Shown here one piece after another: positions 9,731 to 19,548 of a stretch of DNA of 29,703 nucleotides. Each line of letters opens with the position of its first letter. The stretch's first letter is position 1. The notes beneath the pieces are model-generated. The model was not told the origin of the DNA, ran no database searches, and worked only from the letters and a program-made list of their open reading frames with translations. The stretch is taken from positions 1 to 29,703 of the forward strand of contig CAXKVV010000169.1 of NCBI GenBank assembly GCA_964058805.1, given 5' to 3'. A program made the position numbers and the translations under genes. This DNA is from Schoenoplectus triqueter. Its lineage: Eukaryota; Streptophyta; Magnoliopsida; Poales; Cyperaceae.

Positions 9731-10012
9731 GGTCCTGTTCGTTTGCATTCTAGGGTGTGGGTCCGTTAAAGTGATTTGTTGAGTTCCCATTCACATTTCT
9801 CTCTCTTTGGGAAAAAAATATAATTAGATCTGATCAATTTTTTTCTTCCCAGCGAACTATGAAGAAACTATGAAGAAAATAACTGTAGCAAGGGAATCTT
9901 TTCCATTCCCATCCATTTCAAAATGATCCACCGAACATAGCTGGAGAAAAGTTATCATTTGGGTTGTAAAACACATGAAATCTCACGCCTAAGGATACAA
10001 ACGAACGGGGCC
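9731..10012. mobile_element. Tourist-like (PIF/Harbinger) MITE, 282 bp
   Basis: The left end GGTCCTGTTCGTTTGCATTC pairs with the inverse complement of the right end, GGCCCCGTTCGTTTGTATCC, and both arms then continue into TAGG. The flanks are TTA at 9728-9730 and 10013-10015, the target preference of PIF/Harbinger elements. It has no ORF. The right TTA is also the left TTA of the next element. Confidence 0.9.
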
Positions 10013-10015
10013 TTA

Positions 10016-10306
10016 GGGTGTGTTTGACAATACCCTCTTATTCTGGAAGAGAATGAAAGATAATAATTCCAGAAGAAAACTTCTTTCACCTTATTTCAAT
10101 ATTTAATATGAGTATTTCATAACAGTGAGAGAGAAAATATTGAAAGAAGAGAGGAAATTGAGAGACTCTTCTTTCGGAAGAAGAGATCTTTCATTATTTT
10201 GGTGGAAGAAAAAGTTTCATCTAATTTTCATTTCATTTGATATTTTTTTTCAGAATTGTTCTCTCTTCTCTCTTTTGGAAAAGAAATGATGATATTAAAC
10301 AGACTC
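10016..10306. mobile_element. Tourist-like MITE abutting the previous one, 291 bp
   Basis: The left end GGGTGTGTTTGACAATA and the inverse complement of the right end (GAGTCTGTTTAATATCA) share the G-GT-TGTTT core. The flanks are TTA at 10013-10015 and 10307-10309. The interior is rich in GAAAGA and TTCTTTC words in both orientations. No ORF. It sits end to end with the element at 9731-10012, with only the shared TTA between them. Confidence 0.75.
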
Positions 10307-10309
10307 TTA

Positions 10310-11220
10310 GAAAAGACTCAAAAGATAACGACAAAGTCACAATCTAGATTCAAAACACAAAAATTTAACGATCCGCTTTGATTGACAAAAACCTCCAATA
10401 ATCTGAGGAGAGAATTATCCTAACGAATTCGAAAAAGATCAATCCACAAATCATTTTTGGACGTTACAAAAGACAGCTAGCTACCATACAAAAGGCAAAA
10501 GATTCCTAAGACATATTCCCCCTGCATAATATTGAAACTTTTAATCATTAACATGTATAAATGCAGTTTTAGTATAAACGATAATAAATTGGTCCAACTC
10601 ATTATGTGTTAAAAATAATTATTGGTGCAACTTATCTGGTAGAAATTTACAACCATATGTGAGCAGCAAATTCATTTTCAGCTCCCACACCATACAATTT
10701 GAGTTGGGCCCATGTAGGTCATTAGAGAGAGGGGTTTTGTGGGGTGTTAGATGCATTCCCCTTGTTTGGTAGACGTAGTAAAAATATAATAATTATTTAA
10801 AGTGTTTTAATCTTTCATTTGGTAAGTATAGTAAAATTAGAATAGGGTAAAATTTAAATCACTTTAAGTAGTGGTGTTCAGTATAATTTATATAAAAAAT
10901 ATTGAAAGAAAGAAAATTTGTTGACTTAATTTTAAAGCGGTTATGAAGATATTTTTACTTTACGCCATCTTAGATTACTTTTATATAATACTTTAAAGCA
11001 TTTTAAAATGCTTACTATTTTTTTAATAGTTTTTATACAAACTATTTCATATGCTTACTTCACTACTATCAAACACTACTGCTTTAAGTTGATTTAATTT
11101 TTTTTTATTGTGCTTTAATTTTACTCCGTTGTTTATTCAATGTACATGTTGGCAAATATGTATATTTTGTGCATATTTTTTAAACAGAAATCAATAGCGT
11201 ATAGTTTGGTGAATCATTTG
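10310..11220. other. Intergenic with a weak inverted-repeat element (about 10860-11100)
   Basis: No gene is seen. TCACTTTAAGTAGTGGTGTT (about 10859-10878) is echoed in inverse orientation by AACACTACTGCTTTAAGTTG (about 11073-11092), with related AAAGCATTTTAAAATGCTT palindromic sequence between. This suggests an old palindromic MITE of about 240 bp with unclear ends. TTTGGTA words at about 10764 and 10818 may be the border of a further decayed element. Confidence 0.35.
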
Positions 11221-11228
11221 TGTACAGG

Positions 11229-11666
11229 TAGGGGTGTCAATGGTCGGGTTCGGGTCGAGTCACATTATTTTATTATTTTTTTATCCGATCTGAACCCGAC
11301 CTGATTAAATTTGGGTCAAAAAAACTTGATAAATACGGACCCAATGGGTCACGGTCGAACCGTCCCGTATAAAATAATTAAATATTTATTAATTATTTTT
11401 ATATAATTTTAAGCAATAAAATGTTAATTATTTTATAATTAATCTTAATTAGTGTATATTTAAGTTTTAATTAGTACTAAATCATAAAATTACTTCAAAA
11501 AAATATATAATTAATCGGTCAGGTCGGATTGACCCGAACCCGACCCGATTCGGGTCAAAAATTTAAACTCATATCCAATCCATTTATTTTCGGATCATAT
11601 CGTATCAGATCGGATTCAAGTTGAATCGGGTTAACCCATCAGGTCGGATCAAAAATTGACACCCTA
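11229..11666. mobile_element. Non-autonomous hAT element with GGTCGGGT subterminal words, 438 bp
   Basis: The ends are TAGGGGTGTCAAT and, in inverse complement on the right, TAGGGTGTCAAT. The flanks TGTACAGG (11221-11228) and CGTACAGG (11667-11674) form an 8-bp duplication matching at 7 of 8. The subterminal blocks repeat GGGTCGAGTC, GGTCGGATTG, CCCGAACCCGACCCG and related words. The core 11370-11510 is AT-rich. No coding capacity. Confidence 0.9.
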
Positions 11667-11674
11667 CGTACAGG

Positions 11675-13000
11675 CCAGTTAGAGTTTTTTTTTTAATTGT
11701 GCTACGCACCTTATTAAACGTGATACAAGGCAACTCTAACTCTAAAAAAAAAGATTGTTAAGTACATCAGTGAATCATGCTTCGTTGGGTCTCAGCCTCT
11801 CAAGTCTTCCGTGCCATCACATAAAATTATCAGCAAATTATTAGACCAAGATCAATCAATAATATACCGCAGAAATTTCTGAAAGATCATAGATGAGACT
11901 TAAAAAATGATGAGCGGATCACCAAAATTAAAACAGCAATACACCTAGCTCATTTAATGGAAAAACGAATAAAATAACACGCGCCAAAAAGGTCCCCAAG
12001 AACTATATCAAGTATAAAGAAGTCTCATGCCTCAAAAAAATGAATGAAAAAGCTGTTAAATATTAAATCACTCGATGATGTTATTTTGACGATCTTCATA
12101 GTAAATTTTGAAATAAATTTGACAATATTTTAAAAGAACAAAAAATAATATAATATTTTGAACTTATGGATTGATTTGTATTTCAACTTTTTATATTCTA
12201 CTAAATTTAAATGTTACCATTTAATTCATCAAAGATCATCAAAATTTATTTATTTTCAATGGCCCCGATTTAATGGTATTTCATGGAACCATTAAATAAC
12301 ACTTAAATTATATATATTTAAGTACAACACATTATGAGGTGAAAATATATATGTATGTATCTTCCTCTACAAAGTTTTCCTTTACCCAATTTAGTGTGTT
12401 GTTGTTTTATTAATGTGTAGTTCTCTAATTGGTTAGTTTAATGTTTTCAATTGCGGCTCATATTTTGTAAAAAAAAAAAATCATTTGATATTGATGAATT
12501 AACCTAAGCGAGTCGTCCAAATAAAATCTTTCACATTACAGCCGATTTAGTAATTCAAGATTAATCTTGCTTTACTTTCTAATATTAATCACATTAGAGT
12601 AGAAAAAAAGGTTTTGCGTATAATCATTTTTCGGCTTTTTCGACTAGCAATGTACATCATAGATAGAAAAATAATAAATTAAGCTTGAAAAAATTTCCTC
12701 ATCTTGCATATTCTGGAAAAAAAATCATACAATTTTCTGCTATCAAATAATATATTAAATATATAATTTATAACAGGGCGGAGGGCGTGCTATAGCTAGT
12801 TCTATATAGAAAATCTTTTATAGCATACTATTGATCCCATGATCCCATCTGAAAGTCCTGTCCAGATGTCCCCACCCTTTTGAGAGATTCAAATAAAAAG
12901 TATACATCTTACAAATCCAACGTTGTGACTATACTATATATATACATACCGGTGATTTCCATCAAAGCACTTTTACTGTATGCTTAGATTGGAAGAGGAA
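11675..13000. other. Intergenic, no gene seen
   Basis: AT-rich sequence with no persuasive ORF. An imperfect hairpin with T-run and A-run arms lies at about 11682-11750. Poly-A occurs at 12469-12480 and TA-rich words near 12935-12945. No transposon borders were found. Confidence 0.5.
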
Positions 13001-13005
13001 AAGAA

Positions 13006-13466
13006 TGTTGAAATATAAACTTAATTATCATTAATGATATTAAGTTTAGTTGAAAATAAAGAAGACTCTTAGAATTCAGCAGTTGCAGAATTTATGGGCT
13101 GATTGATGAAAAGATATGAAAGATCAAACGGCGTCCATTTTGGCTGTATGACCTATGGATGGAAATATTTTGAAGTCTAGTTTCCAATGGTTCAAATTCC
13201 AAATCGTTTGGATTTCTCTACAGAGAGTTATGACTATTTTAGTGAAAGGGTGTCAGCTGTAAGGGTGTTGTTTAGAATTCTATTTTTATTGTATATTTTT
13301 ATTACGAATTTCTAGAGTCTTCTCAGATGTTTAGGCTATATAAAGAGTTGTATTATGTTGTTTTATAAGTAAGAAAGATATAAGAGTTTCTAATAGAAAG
13401 AAATCTTATTTTATCTATATCTTCTCTTATCTGAAAGTGTGACATCCACCATTCTTTTTTTTAACA
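13006..13466 (+). repeat. 5' LTR, 461 bp
   Basis: Starts TG and ends CA. A TATA box TATATAAA at 13337-13344 is well placed to drive the element's transcript, and an AATAGAAAG to TATCTATATCTTC segment follows. Relative to the 3' LTR it carries an extra 43 bp (13142-13184), plus smaller differences near 13250-13330. Confidence 0.94.
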
Positions 13467-13469
13467 AAG

Positions 13470-13485
13470 TGGTATCAGAGTCAGG
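13470..13485 (+). other. Primer binding site, tRNA-Met type
   Basis: TGGTATCAGAGTCAGG begins three bases after the LTR. TGGTATCAGAG is the usual plant Copia primer site, complementary to the acceptor end of initiator tRNA-Met. One base departs from the common continuation (GCAGG becomes GTCAGG-like). Confidence 0.9.
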
Positions 13486-13510
13486 TTCAGTCGATCAAGA
13501 GAGACCTACC

Positions 13511-14197
13511 ATGGCGAAGAAAAAGAAAAAAAAAAGAAAAAAGAAGAAGCAAAAAAAGATGTTGGAAAAATATGAAGAGAAAAAAAAACCCGAAAAAGGA
13601 GGAGACATCGAGCAAGCACTTCAAATCAAGGCGTCAATTAAAGACGAAAAGGTACTCTATTCTCAAAATTTTCGAGGTAGAGGGCGTGTCCGTAGAAGTC
13701 GAGGAAATGGTCACAGTGGTAGAGGTCGTGGTCAAGAAGGGTATTATGAGGAGAATTGACAATCAAACCAACAAAATCGGCGTGGAAGAGGACGCGGTCG
13801 TGGGAGAGGCGACCAATCAAATTATTCCAACATCGAGTCGGGCTTTGAGAAGATTGCCGATGCAACTACTTCAAAAGAAGCGTGAGACATTTTAGAAAAA
13901 GTGTTCAAAGGAGCCGACCGAGTCAAGCAAGCGTGTTTCCAAACTCTTCGTGGCGAGTTGGAGAACATGAAGATGAAGGAGTCAGAAAGTGTATTTGACT
14001 ACATCACGCGTGTACAAGCCGTGGTGAACCAACTCATTCGTAATGGCGAAGCGTTAACCGATGCACGAGTTGTGGAGAAGATTTTGAGATCATTAACCGA
14101 CAATTTTGAGAATGTTGTGTGCGCGATAGAAGAGTCAAAGGACCTTGCGAAGCTCACAGTCGACGAGCTTGTCGGTTCTCTCGAGGCACACAAATAA
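13511..14197 (+). pseudogene. Copia gag-derived frame with two in-frame stops and permuted domain order
   Basis: A single frame runs from ATG at 13511 to TAA at 14195-14197, interrupted by TGA at 13757-13759 and 13883-13885. The N-terminal part is a lysine tract followed by QALQIKASIKDEKVLYSQNF and an Arg/Gly-rich segment (RGRGRVRRSRGNG), a type of sequence that normally lies after the main gag domain in this group. The second part, from about 13830, has ATTSKEA, then FKGADRVKQ, TLRGELENMKM and ILRSLTDNFENV, which is the conserved gag (UBN2-like) domain. The usual N-terminal gag region is missing. A lysine-rich stretch resumes right after the final stop, followed by ECYK near 14253, possibly a trace of the CCHC zinc knuckle. 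The order RGG-then-UBN2 suggests template switching or rearrangement. It is not translatable as one protein. Confidence 0.85.
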
Positions 14198-14679
14198 TGT
14201 AAGAGAAAAAAAAGAAAAACTTGTCAATCATGAGAGTTATGTGTCAAGCAGCGAATGTTACAAAAGCGTGGTAAAGTTTTTGCCAGTGATCTTCGAAGAA
14301 TCGATGAGTGAAGCCGACATGAGCAATGACTCATGATAGCCTGTGCAATGAGTGTCAGGATATGAGAACTAGCAACATTATGAGATGTTTTGCTGGAAGT
14401 GTGCGAAGACCATGAGAAGATGTGGTGTAGAGCCACATGAAAAAATGCGGTGTGGAGCCGCGGTGTGGGTGTGAATCTCACATATACATGACCTGAAGAG
14501 TCAGGCAAATTGGATGGCATATAAGATGAAACCACAACTTATTTTTTGAATTTTCTAGATCAATGAATCGAGAAGAAGTCGTCAATGAATGGCGTCACTA
14601 TTCATTGCGAGTTATAAATAAGTGCAATGATGATTGGCATGACGGATGATAGAAACAAATTAAGTTTATTGGGGAGTTT
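14198..14679 (+). other. Non-coding 3' interior of the LTR element and polypurine tract
   Basis: No long open frame occurs here. A local direct repeat pairs ATGTGGTGTAGAGCCACATG (14420-14439) with ATGCGGTGTGGAGCCGCGGT (14445-14464), each itself partly palindromic. The stretch ends in TTGGGGAGTTT just before the 3' LTR, the expected position of the polypurine tract that primes plus-strand synthesis. Confidence 0.7.
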
Positions 14680-15084
14680 TGTTGAAATATAAACTTAATT
14701 ATCATTAATGATATTAAGTCTAGTTGAAAATAAACGAGACTCTTAGAATTCAGCAGTTGCAGAATTTATGGGCTGATTGATGAAGGGATATGAAAGATCA
14801 AGCGGCGTCCATTTTCAATGGTTCAAATTCCAAATCGTTTGGAGTTCTCTATAGAGAGTTATGACTATTTTAGTGGACATAGGTCAGCTGAAACAGCTGC
14901 TGTTTGGTATTCCATTTTTAATATGAATTTTCTAGATATTTCTGTTGTCTTAGCTTATAAATAGAGTGGTTATATGTTGTTTGATATGTAAGAAATATAT
15001 AAGAGTGGCTAATAGAAAAAAAAACTTATTTTATCTATTTTTTCTCTTATCTCAAAGTGTGATATCGACAATTCTCTTTTAACA
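14680..15084 (+). repeat. 3' LTR, 405 bp
   Basis: Matches the 5' LTR along its length, with the same TGTTGAAATA start and TTAACA end. It lacks the 43-bp segment present at 13142-13184 and has further small indels. TATAAATA at 14956-14963 is the counterpart of the TATA box. It could in principle drive transcription into the flanking DNA to the right, but no gene lies there. Confidence 0.94.
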
Positions 15085-15089
15085 AAGAA

Positions 15090-15855
15090 ATGGCAAATTG
15101 ATTTATCAGTATAGTGTTTGCTTCTGAGATCAAATACCCACTCAGAGAAGTTCCTCTCCAAATCACAATCCATCAAAATCAGGCTACCCATGGGAATCTT
15201 CCCATTTGCTGTTGCCTATCCACGAGGTTGATAACCTTTGCCACTTGTGGATTGAAATGTGACCCTCTCCCTCTCCAACTCTTTTATTTTGTTTTGTTTT
15301 GTTTTTGTTTATTAAATTTTTTTTTAAGTGACTTTCTTTCTTTCTCAACTCTCTGATCTTTTCCAGTTGGAAAGGTACCCACACTGTTGATTGTGCTAGA
15401 TTTCAGCAGGAATACTTTAGGCTAGAAATTATTAAATTGTTCTAGGTAGCATATTGAGCCGTTAAATTTAATTCTTAAAATTAGTTATTGTTTAGAGATA
15501 ATCATTTTTGGCTCCTTGCAAATGCCTCTAGTGCAATTCTGTCCGTAGGAATTTCTTAATTTCTATTTTTTTTTGGTAAAATCAGCATGCAACTATCTTT
15601 ATTACCTGAACGGCTGAACTCCTGAATGACTCCATAAAATCTCAAAAAAAAAAAAATAATAATAATAACAAACACGTTCTCATGCAGTTGGAAAAACAAA
15701 GACAAAACAATTTTTGTTGTACTTTATTTTATAGGGAAAATATTTCTATTCCGTGACCATTGAATTCCAATTTTTCAACTCGCAACTTAGATACGTTCTG
15801 AACTCCAAGAGCTCCAAGTTATTTTTGTTCTTTGTAATTTGCAGAATATGAATCT
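15090..15855. other. Intergenic; small unrecognised ORFs on both strands near 15090-15260
   Basis: The first 170 bases are less AT-rich than their surroundings and open on both strands. On the minus strand the frame starting at 15191 reads GSLILMDCDLERNFSEWVFD before running into the LTR, and on the plus strand from 15114 it reads MFASEIKYPLREV. Neither matches a family I know. The minus frame does not continue on the far side of the LTR insertion, which argues against a disrupted gene. The rest is AT-rich with poly-T at 15319-15326. Confidence 0.4.
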
Positions 15856-15863
15856 CTCACAGA

Positions 15864-16940
15864 TAGGGGTGTACATCAAATCAATCAACTCATCAAACCC
15901 GTTCAACCCACCCGACCCGATTCATTTTTTATCGGGTTGGATATGAATTGTGATTTTGACTAACCCAGTTTATTGGATTAGGTTATAAGTTAGCTTTTAG
16001 AAACCCGTCTAACCTGGACTCGGCCGTATAATCATATATAACAAATATTTTTTAAATATTATATATAAAATTTATTAGTCATGATCAATAAAATAATAAT
16101 TTAAGAGTTAAAATTTACATTATATTTTAATTATTATCATATAATTTTTTAGATGTTATATATCAATTTTTTATAATATTAATTATTTTTCATATTTCTA
16201 TTTTATAAAACATAACAAAAATTTATTTTTTTAATTCATTATTTATAATTAATGTGAAATAATCATTATTTTTTATTTTTTCATTAATAAAATATATATT
16301 ATCTAATATTAATTAAAAATATAATATATTATCTAATATTAATTAAAAATATAATATATTATTTAATTAAAATATCAACCCGTTTAACCCATATGTAAAA
16401 ATTATATGGGTTAGGTTGGCTGTGGGTGGGTTAGCTAAATATTTTTTTTAACCCAATATAACCAAGTTGGATTTAAATTTTCATAAAAAATCATTAACCG
16501 GCCCATTGTACACCTAGGGGCGGATGCAGGATTTTGATTAGAGGGGCAATTATCGGATTGTAATAACTTATCGGGTTCAAATTCATTAACTAATCGGATA
16601 CTAAATAAAAAAATAATAATTTAATATATATTCTTACTTAATAAAAAATTTATTAAAATAATAATATTTTATATATTAAAAATAACAACAAAATAAAGCT
16701 CAAAGTAATAGATAATCAAGTTGATGAAGAAAGTTTTCGTCTACAAAACTTTATATTTTGATATTTTTGTATAATTATTTCATTATGTACGATATTAAAT
16801 AATTTTTTCTCAATAAAATTAATCAATCAATCCAGGGGGAAAAAAATTTCTAGGGGGAGGGGGCAAATTACCGAAAAGTATTATTTTTCAAAATTCAGGT
16901 GGGCAGCTCCCCTGATATATTATGGATCCGCCCGTGTGTA
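15864..16940. mobile_element. Non-autonomous hAT element carrying a nested hAT insertion
   Basis: The left end is TAGGGGTGTACATC. The right end before the nested element reads CATTGTACACC, the inverse complement of the same repeat. An 8-bp duplication CTCACAGA (15856-15863) reappears as CTCACAGC at 16941-16948, on the far side of the nested element at 16515-16936. The subterminal blocks carry CAACCCACCCGACCCG on the left and GGGTTAGGTTGG / GTGGGTTAG on the right, around an AT-only core (16040-16370). The last eight or so terminal bases after the nested insertion are missing. No coding capacity. Confidence 0.83.
16515..16936. mobile_element. Nested hAT-like element, GGGCGGAT family copy 1, 422 bp
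   Basis: The left end TAGGGGCGGATGCAGG and the inverse complement of the right end (CACGGGCGGATCCATAA) share GGGCGGAT. The flanks TGTACACC (16507-16514) and TGTACTCA (16937-16944) match at 6 of 8, as expected if the far end of the host element was later trimmed. The body is very similar to 26266-26694, with a shared AATTAATCA-ATCCAGGGGG segment and ending. No ORF is maintained. Confidence 0.82.
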
Positions 16941-17009
16941 CTCACAGCTATAAAAACTAACTGAAAAGAATAATACTCACAGCTACAAAAACTAACTAAA
17001 AAGAATAAA
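16940..17009 (+). repeat. 35-bp tandem duplication
   Basis: ACTCACAGCTATAAAAACTA (from 16940) and ACTCACAGCTACAAAAACTA (from 16975) start two 35-bp units, which continue with ACTGAAAAGAATAAT and ACTAAAAAGAATAAA. The duplication begins at the junction left by the nested hAT insertions. Confidence 0.85.
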
Positions 17010-18567
17010 AAAGAAAATTTTATATTGGAAATAGTATTTTCTTTTACTATGTGTAATAAATAATCACTTTTTTGTGAACGGATTAGTGAAATTTGGGGCT
17101 CGACCCATCTTTTCCTAAAAAAACTTCATCTTGAAAAATATTTCTCTCTCATTTTTCGAGAGAGGCCTTTTTTCTTATAAACTCGTTTAGGAGCCCACCG
17201 TATGTTCTGTGTGTATGAGTTTGTGTGTTTTCTTTCTTTTTCTCCGGACTCACCTCATTTCATTTCTCAATTCTATGGTACCGTTTGGGAGTGATTTATA
17301 AACGCGTTGTGCTTTGTCTATAAATTCTCCACAGCGTGTGTGCCAACCGGACATGTTGTGTTGGGTACCGTATTCTTTAATTTCTTTTTTTACAAGGGCG
17401 TTAAAGAACGGCATGACAATGCTTGCATGCTGTCTTTAATTACTTATACATCCATAAACACAGACGTGCATTAGTCATGTACTAAAATATTAGTATTTGA
17501 ATTCTACTAACGTTAAAATTATGGAAAAGAAAAATATCAGAAAAACTAATTATAACATAGGAAAAAATATTTTAATGTCTAAAAAAATCAGTCATCTTAA
17601 TTTTTAGAAAATAATTATATCTAGCACTAATTTTTATTATAAATAAATGATCAATTTTACTTAGATATAATTTATCTCTAAATCAATTATAAAAACTCTT
17701 GAATTTTTAAATAAAATAAAATTCATTATTTAATAAAAAAATATTAATAAAATATAATATTTTTTTCTGATTAAGGTTGTACAATAATATTTAATAATAT
17801 TTGATATATAATTTTTTTAGACCTTCTATTAATGCATGACAAAATTGGTAAATAGAAAGAAGAGAGAAAGTAGATTTGGTCAAAATCTGAACTATTATTT
17901 TTGTAAAATTAATCAATCTGAATCGTAAATTGAAATGTAGATGTTTCTGTTATTATGAAAATATCACAACATAAACATACCCTCTTTATAATATAGTATA
18001 GATAAAAAATTAATATTTGAAGAGTTATTATTCCAGCCGAAATACGTACAGAAGTAAATAACACATACTTAAATATGTATACTAATTTTTATGTGTGTTT
18101 CAACATGCCTATACGAGCCATGTGCTTGCTAGCTAGTCATTTGAATGTGTTATTGTGTCATCTCCAATGCCCATATTTATGTTGTGCTCACATGCTGCAT
18201 GCTTTTGTTGATACTTGATACACTACCGCTAGATATAAATATTAATTTGCAGAAAATTAATTTCTCTCACGGCGAAAGGAATTAACTAAAAAGAATAGAA
18301 AAAAACACTTCATCTTGAAAAATACTTTCTTTTTCATTTTTAGGGAGATCTTTTTCTGACAGTGAAATGGTGACTGCAAAATGGGCCCTCTTTTTCCTGG
18401 GAGGGTGACAGTTCCAATTGTTTTATCTAAAAATTCCTTCGTTGTGTTGATAAACTTGATAGGTCGTTTCTTGGACAGCAAACATTTACATGCATTGGAG
18501 TTGGAACTTGAGTTTTTTTGAGCAATAAACATATACGAAATATCTTTTGGTAATTAAACATATAGGA
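17010..18567. other. Intergenic, with a dispersed repeat pair
   Basis: No gene is seen. The segment at about 17118-17170 (AACTTCATCTTGAAAAATAT, then CTCATTTTTCGAGAGAGGCC) is repeated at about 18305-18352 (CACTTCATCTTGAAAAATAC, then TTCATTTTTAGGGAGATC). ACTAAAAAGAATA precedes both (16995 and 18285). This suggests two copies of an unnamed repeat about 1.2 kb apart. A GTACCGTTTGGGAGTG sequence at 17279 resembles a MITE end, but its partner is unclear. Confidence 0.4.
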
Positions 18568-18576
18568 ATTATATAT

Positions 18577-18956
18577 GGGTGGGGATTACTTGATAATGGG
18601 TTATTTTGTCAATCTTAATAATGATTTTTTAAATAAATATTAAAAATAAAAAAAAATATGGATATGTTCTTATACTTATAGATTGACGGTGATTCAAATT
18701 TCATATAATTTCATTATCGTTTGATACTCCATCAAGGACCATCAATTTTTTTATATAATTTGCAACGGTTATAGTTTGACGGTCTTTGATGACTATCAAA
18801 TGATAATGAAATTGCATGAATTTTGAATCACCATCAATCAATAAGTAGAAAAATATATCCGTAAGATTTTTTTTTCTATTTTTAAGACTTTTTATATTTA
18901 TCTGAAAATCAATTTTCAAAATTGTCAAGATAACCATTATCAATTGATCCCTTCCC
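18577..18956. mobile_element. Mutator-like palindromic MITE, copy 1, 380 bp
   Basis: The arms are inverted for most of the length: GGGTGGGGATTACTTGATAA on the left against GGGAAGGGATCAATTGATAA as inverse complement of the right. Inner arms ATTTCATTATCGTTTGATA and TATCAAATGATAATGAAAT are also paired. The flank is a perfect 9-bp duplication ATTATATAT at 18568-18576 and 18957-18965, the length typical of Mutator-like elements. No ORF of meaning (18701-18976 is open by chance). Two relatives lie at 25035-25418 and 25429-25800. Confidence 0.88.
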
Positions 18957-18965
18957 ATTATATAT

Positions 18966-19540
18966 AGGCGACACAATAGCGTACTTGTTTATCGCATCCA
19001 AAACCAGTAATCATTACTAACTGCCATAATTTAATTGATAAATAACATTTTTTTATGTAAGTTCCTTAAGATATTATCTCAATATATTTATAGGATGCTA
19101 ACAGACATTATTGACTTTTAATAGCCATCTACTCTGATAAATATTCCGTGAAACATTATCAGTCTCCTAATTAGTGGTTAAATTATATGATTTGAAATGA
19201 AAATGTATAGCCATTAGCCGTCACTAACTTAATTTAATTTCTTAATTCCATGAAAGATTCAAATCAATCTGGAACTTCCGTTAAAAAATATTTCACTAGG
19301 ATTCGGTGCACATTTGCGCATGTGTTTGTTGCTATTGACCGTGTGGGCAAAGCAAATTTAGAAATATAAAACCCAACAAATCATACATTTGAAATTTGAA
19401 AATTGAAAATAACTAATCAGCTGCTTTATGCTTGCCAATCTGGCAACCATGTCCTTATGATCACGATTTTCTGCGGCAGATATTCTTGCAGTTTTCCCAG
19501 CGGTTCAGATAAGATTTAAAGATTGTACTCGACTCAACTA
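18966..19540. other. Intergenic, no gene seen
   Basis: AT-rich sequence with no coding signal, repeat or element border recognised. Confidence 0.5.
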
Positions 19541-19548
19541 TCTATAAT

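Larger units (their letters stand above)
13006..15084 (+). mobile_element. Non-autonomous Ty1-Copia-type LTR retrotransposon, 2079 bp
   Basis: Two LTRs (13006-13466 and 14680-15084), each starting TGTTGAAATATAAACTTAAT and ending TTAACA, bound a 1213-bp interior. The element is flanked by a perfect 5-bp duplication AAGAA at 13001-13005 and 15085-15089. A primer site complementary to the 3' end of tRNA-Met begins 3 bases after the 5' LTR, and a purine-rich stretch (GGGGAG at 14671-14676) precedes the 3' LTR. The interior holds only a gag-type frame. No protease, integrase, reverse transcriptase or RNase H is present, so it would depend on enzymes supplied by relatives. The LTRs are clearly diverged, so the insertion is not recent. 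Confidence 0.95.

Noticed and set aside
13572..13895. Second-frame ORF over the gag region and a minus-strand partner
   Set aside because: Shadows of the gag-derived frame. The family motifs are all in the frame starting at 13511.
17278..17380. Possible short MITE beginning GGTACCGTTTGGGAG
   Set aside because: The start resembles a Tourist end, but no matching inverse end or TTA pair could be located.
18701..18976. 91-codon minus ORF
   Set aside because: It lies inside the palindromic MITE and crosses its right end, so it is a chance frame.
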